Made by a program: the position numbers and the translations under genes. From the NCBI GenBank assembly GCA_902766825.1, contig CACXFB010000042.1, forward strand, positions 1 to 46,889: DNA of 46,889 nt, given 5' to 3'. Of this stretch, positions 7,523 to 14,922 are shown piece after piece (position 1 is the stretch's first letter; each line of letters starts with the position of its first letter). Origin of the DNA: an uncultured Lachnospiraceae bacterium (GTDB lineage: Bacteria; Bacillota; Clostridia; Lachnospirales; Lachnospiraceae). The notes under the pieces were generated by a model. The model did no database searches, was not told the DNA's origin, and worked only from the letters and a program-made list of their open reading frames with translations.

Positions 7523-8677
7523 ATGGATTTTTCATTAGATAAAAAACATGAAATGGCGAGATCTCTTTTCAAAGAGTTCGCCGAGACAGAGGTAGCACCT
7601 CTTGCTCAGGAAGTTGATGAGACAGAGCAGTTCCCAATGGAAACTGTTAAGAAGATGCAGAAGTATGGTTTCATGGGTATTCCTGTACCAAAGGAGTACG
7701 GTGGACAGGGTTGTGATCCTTTAACATACACAATGTGTGTAGAAGAATTATCAAAGGTTTGCGGTACTACAGGTGTTATCGTATCAGCTCATACATCATT
7801 ATGTGTAGATCCAATTCTCACATATGGTACAGAAGAGCAGAAGCAGAAATATGTTACAGCATTAGCATCAGGAGAGAAGATTGGTGCTTTTGGTCTTACA
7901 GAACCAGGAGCAGGTACTGACGCTCAGGGATGCCAGACAAAGGCTGTATTAGACGGAGACGAGTGGGTTCTTAACGGATCTAAGTGCTTCATCACTAACG
8001 GTAAGGTTGGTGACATCTATATCGTTATCGCTGTAACAAGTGTTACAGAGGATAAGAGAGGAAGAAAGAAGAAGAACTTCTCTGCATTTATCGTAGAAAA
8101 GGGAACACCAGGATTCACATTCGGTACAAAAGAAAAGAAGATGGGTATCCGTGGTTCTTCAACATATGAGTTAATTTTTGAAGACTGCAGAATTCCAAAG
8201 GATAACCTCCTTGGACCAGAAGGTAAGGGATTCCCTATCGCAATGCATACTCTTGACGGAGGACGTATCGGTATCGCTGCTCAGGCACTTGGTATCGCTG
8301 AGGGTGCTCTTGACAAGACAATTGCTTACGTTAAGGAAAGAAAGCAGTTCGGACGTGCTATCGCTGCTCAGCAGAATACACAGTTTGTACTTGCTGACCT
8401 TGCTACAAAGGTTGAGGCTGCTAAGCTCTTAGTTTACAAGGCAGCTATGGCAAAGGCTACACAGAAAGTTTACTCTGTAGAAGCTGCACAGGCTAAGTTA
8501 TTTGCCGCTGAAGTTGCTATGGAAGTAACAACTAAGTGTGTACAGTTACATGGTGGATACGGATACATCAGAGAATATGATGTTGAGCGTATGATGCGTG
8601 ATGCAAAGATTACTGAAATCTATGAAGGAACAAGCGAAGTTCAGAGAATGGTAATCTCAGGTGCATTATTAAAATAG
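7523..8677 (+). CDS. bcd: Butyryl-CoA dehydrogenase
   Basis: Encodes 384 aa from ATG 7523 (AAAAGGAGTG just upstream); an in-frame ATG at 7505 would place the ribosome site inside the gene. It is an FAD acyl-CoA dehydrogenase reducing crotonyl-CoA to butyryl-CoA. Motifs are AFGLTEPGAGTDAQG (FAD/substrate loop), QLHGGYGYIREY near the C-terminus, and the catalytic-base region EIYEGTSEVQRM with Glu near 368. Followed directly by etfB and etfA, it can form the Bcd/Etf complex that couples crotonyl-CoA reduction to ferredoxin reduction by flavin-based electron bifurcation; this is known for the family and inferred here. Confidence 0.95.
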   Translation: MDFSLDKKHEMARSLFKEFAETEVAPLAQEVDETEQFPMETVKKMQKYGFMGIPVPKEYGGQGCDPLTYTMCVEELSKVCGTTGVIVSAHTSLCVDPILTYGTEEQKQKYVTALASGEKIGAFGLTEPGAGTDAQGCQTKAVLDGDEWVLNGSKCFITNGKVGDIYIVIAVTSVTEDKRGRKKKNFSAFIVEKGTPGFTFGTKEKKMGIRGSSTYELIFEDCRIPKDNLLGPEGKGFPIAMHTLDGGRIGIAAQALGIAEGALDKTIAYVKERKQFGRAIAAQQNTQFVLADLATKVEAAKLLVYKAAMAKATQKVYSVEAAQAKLFAAEVAMEVTTKCVQLHGGYGYIREYDVERMMRDAKITEIYEGTSEVQRMVISGALLK

Positions 8678-8698
8678 AAAATTAAGGAGTGAATAACC

Positions 8699-9481
8699 GT
8701 GAAGATAGTTGTTTGTGTAAAACAGGTACCAGATACTAAGGGCGGAGTTAAATTCAACGCTGATGGAACTCTGGACAGAAGTGCTATGCTTGCAATCATG
8801 AACCCTGATGACAAAGCAGGTCTTGAGGCAGCACTTAGATTAAAAGATGAATATGGTGCAGAAGTAACTGTAGTTACAATGGGTCTTCCAAAGGCTGAGG
8901 AAGTTCTTCGTGAAGCATTTGCCATGGGCGCTGACAAGGGTATCCTTGTAACAGACCGTGTACTCGGAGGAGCTGACACATGGGCTACATCTACTACACT
9001 TGCAGGAGCAATCAGAAACCTTGACTATGACCTTATCATAACAGGTCGTCAGGCAATCGACGGAGATACAGCTCAGGTTGGACCTCAGATTTCTGAGCAC
9101 CTTGACCTTCCTGTAATCTCATACGCTCAGAACATCAAGATTGATGGAGACAGCGTAGTTGTTGAGCGTCAGTATGAAGACAGATATCATGTATTAAAAG
9201 CTAAGATGCCTTGTCTTGTAACTGCACTTTCAGAATTAAATGAACCTCGTTATATGACACCGGGTGGAATATTTGATGCTTTCGAGAAGGAAGTAACTGT
9301 TTGGGGAAGAGCAGATCTTAAAGATGTAGATGATGCTAACCTTGGACTTAAAGGTTCTCCTACAAAGATCGCTAAAGCTTCTGACAAAGTTAAGAAGGGT
9401 GCAGGAGAAAAGGTTAACCTTGATGCACAGGAGTCAGTTGCATACCTTATCGGTAAGTTTAAAGAGAAACACATAATCTAA
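8699..9481 (+). CDS. etfB: Electron transfer flavoprotein, beta subunit
   Basis: Encodes 260 aa with a GTG start at 8699 behind AAGGAGTGA. N-terminal KIVVCVKQVPDTKGGVKFN, the DKAGLEAALRLKDEYGAEV region and ITGRQAIDGDTAQVGPQ are characteristic of EtfB. With EtfA it passes electrons from NADH to Bcd and, in bifurcating complexes, to ferredoxin. It lies 21 bp after bcd and 27 bp before etfA. Confidence 0.95.
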   Translation: MKIVVCVKQVPDTKGGVKFNADGTLDRSAMLAIMNPDDKAGLEAALRLKDEYGAEVTVVTMGLPKAEEVLREAFAMGADKGILVTDRVLGGADTWATSTTLAGAIRNLDYDLIITGRQAIDGDTAQVGPQISEHLDLPVISYAQNIKIDGDSVVVERQYEDRYHVLKAKMPCLVTALSELNEPRYMTPGGIFDAFEKEVTVWGRADLKDVDDANLGLKGSPTKIAKASDKVKKGAGEKVNLDAQESVAYLIGKFKEKHII

Positions 9482-9508
9482 TAAATTAAAGGAAAAGTGG
9501 TGAATAAA

Positions 9509-10552
9509 ATGGGTTTAGAAGAATATAAAGGTGTATATGTCTTTGCTCAGCAGGTAGACAATAAGTTAAGCTCAATCGCATTTGAGTTACTTGGAAAGGG
9601 TAAAGACCTTGCAAAAGATTTAGATACAGATGTAACAGCAGTTCTTATCGGTAGTGATGTTAAGGGTCTTGCAGATTCTTTAGCAGAATACGGTGCAGAT
9701 AAGGTTATCGTTGTTGATGATCCTGAACTTAAGGAATACAGAACTGAGCCATACGCTCATGCACTTTCAGAAGTTATCAATAACTTCAAGCCAGACATCA
9801 TGTTAGTTGGTGCTACAGCAATCGGTCGTGACCTTGGTCCTAGAGTATCAGCAAGAGTTGCAACAGGACTTACAGCTGACTGTACAGTTCTTGAGATTGG
9901 TGATTTCCCATTAGTTCCAAGACCAGGTGTTGAGCAGAAGCACAATCAGCTTCTTATGACACGTCCTGCTTTTGGTGGTAACACAATCGCAACAATCGCA
10001 TGTCCTGACAACAGACCACAGATGGCAACAGTTCGTCCAGGTGTTATGCAAAAAATTGACCCAATCAAGGGTGCTAAGGCTGAAATAATTGAATTCAATC
10101 CTGGATTTACTCCTAACAACAAGTATGTTGAGATTCTTGAAGTAGTTAAGTCTGTAAAGGATACAGCAGATATCATGGACGCTAAGATCTTAGTATCAGG
10201 TGGACGTGGAGTCGGATCTAAAGAGAACTTTGCACTTCTTCAGGAACTTGCTGATGTTCTTGGTGGAACAGTAAGCTGTTCTCGTGCAGTTGTTGAGAAC
10301 GGATGGCTTCCTGTAGATCTTCAGGTAGGACAGACAGGTAAGACAGTTCGTCTACAGATTTATTTCGCAATCGGTATCTCAGGTGCTATCCAGCACGTTG
10401 CAGGTATGGAAGATTCAGACTTAATCGTAGCTATCAACAAGGATGAGGATGCTCCAATCTTTGACGTAGCTGATTATGGTCTTGTAGGAGATCTTAACAA
10501 GATCGTTCCTGAGCTTACAAAGGCACTTAAGGAAGAGATGGCTAACAAGTAA
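9509..10552 (+). CDS. etfA: Electron transfer flavoprotein, alpha subunit
   Basis: Encodes 347 aa from ATG 9509. In-frame GTGs at 9497 and 9500 exist, but GTGGTGA there serves well as the ribosome site for 9509. N-terminal part: VFAQQVDNKLSSIAFELLGK. FAD domain: LVSGGRGVGSKENFALLQEL, VENGWLPVDLQVGQTGKTV, YFAIGISGAIQHVAGM, ending in DLNKIVPELTKAL. It is partner of EtfB and Bcd. As last gene of the cluster it is followed by a palindrome copy and a strong terminator. Confidence 0.95.
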   Translation: MGLEEYKGVYVFAQQVDNKLSSIAFELLGKGKDLAKDLDTDVTAVLIGSDVKGLADSLAEYGADKVIVVDDPELKEYRTEPYAHALSEVINNFKPDIMLVGATAIGRDLGPRVSARVATGLTADCTVLEIGDFPLVPRPGVEQKHNQLLMTRPAFGGNTIATIACPDNRPQMATVRPGVMQKIDPIKGAKAEIIEFNPGFTPNNKYVEILEVVKSVKDTADIMDAKILVSGGRGVGSKENFALLQELADVLGGTVSCSRAVVENGWLPVDLQVGQTGKTVRLQIYFAIGISGAIQHVAGMEDSDLIVAINKDEDAPIFDVADYGLVGDLNKIVPELTKALKEEMANK

Positions 10553-10571
10553 TTTAAAGCCTGTGCCTTAT

Positions 10572-10588
10572 ATAACAAAGTTTGTTAT
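10572..10588. promoter_or_regulatory. 17-bp palindrome, copy 2 (after etfA)
   Basis: ATAACAAAGTTTGTTAT is perfectly palindromic apart from its central G. It lies 20 bp after the etfA stop and 43 bp before the terminator stem. It is the best copy of the three and defines the consensus ATAACAAA-N-TTTGTTAT. Confidence 0.5.
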
Positions 10589-10630
10589 TAAATGTTGATG
10601 TATATTATATGCATCGTATAAATTAATTTT

Positions 10631-10676
10631 CCCCCTTTCAAAGACGAAAAGGATGCGTTCTTTGGAAGGGGGTTTT
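10631..10676 (+). terminator. Intrinsic terminator of the butyrate cluster
   Basis: A strong, slightly imperfect stem with CCCCC opposite GGGGG (10631-10646 with 10656-10672) is followed by TTTTGTATTTT. It separates the butyrate genes from the flavodiiron/hydrogenase genes. Confidence 0.9.
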
Positions 10677-10772
10677 GTATTTTCCCTATTTATATGGACA
10701 TTGAAGCCTATATAAGGTATATTTTTAAGTAGATAATAACATTAATAATATACACATGGAGGTTTTAATCTG

Positions 10773-11945
10773 ATGAATGCAATGATTACAGATACCATAG
10801 AATATATAGGGGTAGATGATACAGATATAGATCTTTTTGAAGGGCAGTACGAAGTTCCTGATGGAATGGCATATAATTCGTATCTGATTAAAGATGAAAA
10901 AATAACAATTATGGATACTGTAGATTCATCTAAGTCTGATGAATGGATTGATAAGTTAAAGAAGGCTCTTGGTGGTAAAACACCTGAATATGCTGTTATT
11001 TCGCATGTTGAGCCGGATCATTCAGGAAGTTTAGCCGACCTTTTGGCTAACTATCCTGATATAACACTTGTAGGTAATGCTAAGACGTTTCCGATGCTTG
11101 CACAGTTTGTGGACATAAAGGACGCTAAGACAATGGTAGTAGCAGAGGGAGAGGAGCTTGATCTTGGAAATCATAAGCTCAAATTTGTTATGGCACCGAT
11201 GGTTCACTGGCCTGAGGTAATGGTTACCTATGACAGCCTTGACAAGGTGCTGTTCTCAGCAGATGCATTTGGAAAATTCGGAACGATAGATGCAAAGGAT
11301 GATGAGGGATGGTCATGTGAGGCAAGACGATATTATTTTAATATTGTTGGTAAATACGGTGCTCCTGTCCAGACATTGTTAAAGAAAGCAAAGGCACTTG
11401 ATATAGCTGTTATCTGTCCTCTTCACGGACCGGTTCTTAGTGAGAATCTTGAATATTATATCGGATTATATGATACATGGAGCAGCTATAAGCCTGAAAA
11501 TAAAGGAGTTCTTATTGCATGCGCTTCTATCCACGGCAATACAATGAAGGCTGTAAAAGAGCTTGAGCAGATGCTTAAAGATGCAGGAGAGGAAAGAGTA
11601 GTTGTAAGTGATTTGGCTAGGGATGATATGGCAGAGGTTATTGAAGATGCATTCAGACATGACAGAATGATACTTGCTGCATCAAGTTATGACGGCGGGG
11701 TATTCCCTGTTATGCAGACATTTATCAATAAACTTGCCGCTAAGGCATATCAGAACAGAACGGTAGCACTTATAGAGAACGGAAGCTGGGCTCCAAGTGC
11801 TCTTCGTACAATGAAAGGTATGCTTGAAGGATTTAAAAATATTACTGTTATTGAGGACTCTGTCACAATAAAATCTACGTTAAATGATGAAAGCAAAAGT
11901 GCAATGAAAAAGTTATGTGATAAAGTGATTGAAGCCGGAAAATAA
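10773..11945 (+). CDS. fprA: FprA-type flavodiiron protein
   Basis: Encodes 390 aa behind TGGAGG. The N-terminal metallo-beta-lactamase domain carries the diiron ligands H78-x-E80-x-D82-H83 (SHVEPDHSGS), His145 (MVHWPEVM), Asp164 (FSADAFG) and His218 (CPLHGPVL). The flavodoxin domain starts near 245 with the FMN loop ACASIHGNT and has SYDGGVFP later. No C-terminal rubredoxin is present. Such enzymes reduce O2 to water and/or NO to N2O using reduced coenzyme, protecting strict anaerobes. The next gene is an oxygen-sensitive [FeFe] hydrogenase-like protein 30 bp away, probably co-transcribed, which fits a protective or redox-sensing role. Confidence 0.93.
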   Translation: MNAMITDTIEYIGVDDTDIDLFEGQYEVPDGMAYNSYLIKDEKITIMDTVDSSKSDEWIDKLKKALGGKTPEYAVISHVEPDHSGSLADLLANYPDITLVGNAKTFPMLAQFVDIKDAKTMVVAEGEELDLGNHKLKFVMAPMVHWPEVMVTYDSLDKVLFSADAFGKFGTIDAKDDEGWSCEARRYYFNIVGKYGAPVQTLLKKAKALDIAVICPLHGPVLSENLEYYIGLYDTWSSYKPENKGVLIACASIHGNTMKAVKELEQMLKDAGEERVVVSDLARDDMAEVIEDAFRHDRMILAASSYDGGVFPVMQTFINKLAAKAYQNRTVALIENGSWAPSALRTMKGMLEGFKNITVIEDSVTIKSTLNDESKSAMKKLCDKVIEAGK

Positions 11946-11958
11946 CAGAGTTTGTTAT
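11942..11958. promoter_or_regulatory. 17-bp palindrome, copy 3 (fprA-hydrogenase gap)
   Basis: ATAACAGAGTTTGTTAT overlaps the fprA stop codon and ends 17 bp before the next ATG. It has one mismatch to the palindrome consensus. Here it could lie over a promoter or block the ribosome site of the hydrogenase-like gene. Confidence 0.5.
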
Positions 11959-11975
11959 GCGAGGTGTGACATACT

Positions 11976-13424
11976 ATGGTTAAAAATGATGCAACAATTC
12001 TAAAGGTAAAACATGAGATAATAAAAGAAGTGGCAAAACTGGCCTATGCAGGGCAGCTTGATGAGAAAAAAGAAGAGTTGCCATACAAGATAAGCCCGGG
12101 ACCAAGTGCCAGATTCAGATGTTGTGTCTATAGGGAAAGAGAAGTAATAAGGCAAAGAATCAGGCTGGCAGAGGGCAAGAATCCTGATGACAGGGTATCT
12201 GATAACATTGTACAGGTTATTACAGCAGCGTGCGAAGGATGTCCTATTTCAAGATATATAGTAACGGATAACTGCCAGAACTGTATGGGTAAGGCATGTA
12301 TCAATTCCTGCAATTTCGGAGCAATATCTTCTGGAAGAACAAGAACTTATATTGATCCGTCAAAGTGTCGTGAATGCGGAAAATGTGCAAAAGCATGTCC
12401 GTATAATGCGATTGCGGACCTTGTGAGACCTTGCAAGAGAAACTGCCCTGTTGATGCGGTTAAGATGGATGAGAACGGTATATGCCAGATAGACGAGGAA
12501 AAATGTATACAATGCGGACAGTGTATTCACAGTTGTCCGTTTGGTGCTATCGGTTCTAAATCAAGCGTTGTAGATATAATCAATGACATCAGAGCCGGAA
12601 AACGTGTTGTGGGAATGCTTGCACCGTCCTGGGAAGGACAGTTTGGAGAGAATATTACTCTTACAAGCTGGAAAAATGCCCTTAAGAAGATTGGATTTGA
12701 TGATTTATACGAGGTTGGACTCGGAGCAGACCTTACAGCGGCATTTGAGGCAAAAGAGTGGGCACAGGCTGCAAAGGAAGGCAAAAAGATGACAACATCA
12801 TGCTGCCCGGCTTTTGTTAACATGATTAAGCTTCATTTTCCACAGCTTATGGACAGCATATCCCAGACGGTTTCACCTATGTGTGCATTATCGAGAATGT
12901 TAAAATCTCTTGATAGTGAAGTAAAGACCGTATTTATTGGACCTTGTATAGCCAAAAAGAGTGAGAGCAGGGACAGTTCTATCGAAGGAAATGCCGATTA
13001 TGTTGTTACATTTGGTGAGATAAGAGCGATGATGAAGGCAAAGGACGTTGAACTTGAGCCTGCACAAAATGATACACAGGAATCAACGGTATTCGGTAAG
13101 CGTTTTGGTAACAGCGGGGGAGTTACTTCGGCAGTTATGGAGTGCTTAAAGGAAGATGGAGAAGAATTAGAACTTAACGTGCTTAAGTGTAATGGCGCAG
13201 CTGAATGTAAGAAGGCTCTTTTACTGATGAAGGCAGGAAGATTGCCGGCTGATTTTATCGAAGGTATGGTATGTGAAGGCGGTTGTGTCGGAGGACCAAG
13301 CAGTCATATGCCGGAACTTGCTGCAAAGAAGGCAAGGGATTCTATGATTGGACAGGCTGATGACCGTACAGTTGCACAAAACCTCTCTAATATTGAATTA
13401 GATAAGTTTTCAATGCACAGATAA
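11976..13424 (+). CDS. [FeFe] hydrogenase-like protein, probably group B
   Basis: Encodes 482 aa. The N-terminal half carries Cys-rich ferredoxin-like motifs: CQNCMGKACINSC, CRECGKCAKACPYNAI, CKRNCPVDAV and CIQCGQCIHSCPFGAI. The H-cluster domain has the three Cys motifs: TTSCCPAF (Cys276/277), FIGPCIAKK (Cys324) and MVCEGGCVGGP (Cys433/437). The TSCC start and PMCALSRM variant differ from classical CpI-type enzymes and fit the group B [FeFe] hydrogenases (recalled as TIGR04105). It could evolve H2 from reduced ferredoxin or act as a redox sensor; activity of group B enzymes is poorly known. It follows fprA and precedes two cobalamin-linked genes. Confidence 0.85.
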   Translation: MVKNDATILKVKHEIIKEVAKLAYAGQLDEKKEELPYKISPGPSARFRCCVYREREVIRQRIRLAEGKNPDDRVSDNIVQVITAACEGCPISRYIVTDNCQNCMGKACINSCNFGAISSGRTRTYIDPSKCRECGKCAKACPYNAIADLVRPCKRNCPVDAVKMDENGICQIDEEKCIQCGQCIHSCPFGAIGSKSSVVDIINDIRAGKRVVGMLAPSWEGQFGENITLTSWKNALKKIGFDDLYEVGLGADLTAAFEAKEWAQAAKEGKKMTTSCCPAFVNMIKLHFPQLMDSISQTVSPMCALSRMLKSLDSEVKTVFIGPCIAKKSESRDSSIEGNADYVVTFGEIRAMMKAKDVELEPAQNDTQESTVFGKRFGNSGGVTSAVMECLKEDGEELELNVLKCNGAAECKKALLLMKAGRLPADFIEGMVCEGGCVGGPSSHMPELAAKKARDSMIGQADDRTVAQNLSNIELDKFSMHR

Positions 13425-13460
13425 TTAAAGATAACTAATTAAGATTATGATAGAAGGGAA

Positions 13461-14081
13461 TTGCAGATTATTTTGAATGAAATAATACGAATTGCCAAAA
13501 GCATATATCTGTCGGAGGATGAACTTGTAAAGATACAAAAGAAGTATAAGTTCTCCACGGCAGATATTGCTTTATTAAAGGGCGTAAACATAACAATTGA
13601 AAATATAATTGAGCCAAGAATGTCTTATGTGCTTGCAGAGGATGATTTTGTTGAAGAAATAATCGGCTGTAAGCCTGACAAAAAATATGCCGTTGCCTGT
13701 GTAAGTCTTGGGGGGGTTATTGATGAATTAAGTAATGTGTATCTTAAGGCAAAGGAAGTCATGATTCCAACAATTATAGATGATATTTGTATGGAGATTA
13801 TGGCAAAAGCATATTCAATAATGGCCGGAGATATATCAAAAAGATATGGGCTGTGGGTAAAAAGTTATATGTTTCCCGGAGATCAAATTCCTCTTTTTAG
13901 CAGTAAAAATATTATTTCCTATCTGAAAGAAGAAAATGTCAGCTGTAATGATTTGTATATTCTAAACCCCATAAAGTCGGTTGCAATGTTCATGGAACTT
14001 ACAGGGACAGAATGCGAAAAGGGTCATTTGAAAGTGTGTGACAGCTGTAGTAACACAAAATGCATCTACAGAAATACGTGA
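13461..14081 (+). CDS. Methionine synthase activation domain-like protein
   Basis: Encodes 206 aa from TTG 13461 (AGAAGGGA lies 3-5 nt before it); TTG 13473 is the alternative, as no in-frame ATG is near. Resemblance to the cobalamin-dependent methionine synthase reactivation domain is partial: ACVSLGGVIDE, then helices, YMFPGDQIPLF (family: SPGYGD.P), LNPIKSVAMF and a C-terminal C-x2-C-x4-C-x2-R (CDSCSNTKCIYR). It is shorter and more divergent than true MetH domains. A role in handling a corrinoid protein fits the next gene, a corrinoid adenosyltransferase. The gap to the hydrogenase gene is 36 bp, so it is likely in the same operon. Confidence 0.55.
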   Translation: MQIILNEIIRIAKSIYLSEDELVKIQKKYKFSTADIALLKGVNITIENIIEPRMSYVLAEDDFVEEIIGCKPDKKYAVACVSLGGVIDELSNVYLKAKEVMIPTIIDDICMEIMAKAYSIMAGDISKRYGLWVKSYMFPGDQIPLFSSKNIISYLKEENVSCNDLYILNPIKSVAMFMELTGTECEKGHLKVCDSCSNTKCIYRNT

Positions 14082-14206
14082 AAATACGACTTATATCATA
14101 AAAAGTCATAAGTAATATTATAAAATCAGATTTGATTTTTTAGAAGATATAAAATTAAATCGTAAATTAATAAATGATTTTTGCGGAAAAACAGGAGAAA
14201 AATATA

Positions 14207-14725
14207 ATGATACATTTCTATAATGGAGACGGAAAAGGAAAAACATCGGCGGCTGCAGGTGCCGCGATACGGATGGTGGGGCAATCCGGTAAGGTGTTGT
14301 TTGCACAATTTTTAAAAGGAAACATTACAGGGGAAGTGGAGATTTTAAATGGTATAAGTAATGTTGACATTATAAGAAACAAAAAAAATTATGGTTTTGT
14401 TTCAAAAATGTCAAGCGATATGCGTAAGGAGCTTATGGCAGAGCAAAACGGTAATCTTGATATTATAGAGGAAGCGATACGTTCAAAAAAATATAATCTG
14501 GTTGTTATGGATGAGATTGGTGATGCGATACTTCATGAGGTTGCAGACTCTGATAAGGTAAAAAAAATAATACAGTCGGCAAAAGAATATGAAGTAGAAC
14601 TGATAATGACGGGACATAAGGATGTAGACTTTATAATAGAAGAAAGTGATTACCATACTTATTTTATAAAGAAGAAACACCCGTTTGATAAAGGAGTACG
14701 TGCAAGGAAAGGTGTCGAATTCTAA
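14207..14725 (+). CDS. cobO: CobO-like ATP:corrinoid adenosyltransferase
   Basis: Encodes 172 aa from ATG 14207, after an ACAGGAGAAA ribosome site; an earlier in-frame ATG at 14174 has none. The unusual N-terminal P-loop GDGKGKTSAAAG, the Walker B-like LVVMDEIGD, the TGHKD motif and the closing ARKGVEF match the CobA/CobO/BtuR fold. It would transfer adenosyl from ATP to cob(I)alamin. No other cobalamin synthesis genes are nearby, so it may serve salvage or the neighbouring MetH-activation-like protein. Last gene of the fprA-hydrogenase group. Confidence 0.85.
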   Translation: MIHFYNGDGKGKTSAAAGAAIRMVGQSGKVLFAQFLKGNITGEVEILNGISNVDIIRNKKNYGFVSKMSSDMRKELMAEQNGNLDIIEEAIRSKKYNLVVMDEIGDAILHEVADSDKVKKIIQSAKEYEVELIMTGHKDVDFIIEESDYHTYFIKKKHPFDKGVRARKGVEF

Positions 14726-14791
14726 GGATTATAAGCTAACTGTAACTCACAATATTATTTTTGCATTTTTGACAAAAAAACTTAAAAAAAA

Positions 14792-14820
14792 TTGATTTTA
14801 TTAGTGAATTATCATATAAT
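14792..14820 (+). promoter_or_regulatory. Promoter of the envelope operon
   Basis: TTGATT (14792-14797), exact 17-bp spacer, TATAAT (14815-14820). Transcription should start near 14828, giving a ~95-nt leader that holds two stem-loops. Confidence 0.7.
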
Positions 14821-14827
14821 TATTGTA

Positions 14828-14892
14828 TTAAATGAAAAGGTTGAATACATTTAATCACGAATAGGGAAAGCAACATTGCTTTCCCTTATTTT
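14828..14892 (+). terminator. Leader stem-loops, possible attenuator
   Basis: A first stem pairs TTAAATG (14828-14834) with CATTTAA (14848-14854). A second, terminator-like stem pairs 14863-14872 with 14877-14886 (AGGGAAAGCA/TGCTTTCCCT) and is followed by TTATTTT. Both lie downstream of the predicted start site and 31-95 bp before the 14923 ATG, so they can affect only this operon. I match it to no known riboswitch. Confidence 0.55.
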
Positions 14893-14922
14893 GAATAAAA
14901 AACAGGAAGGAGAAGGTACAAT

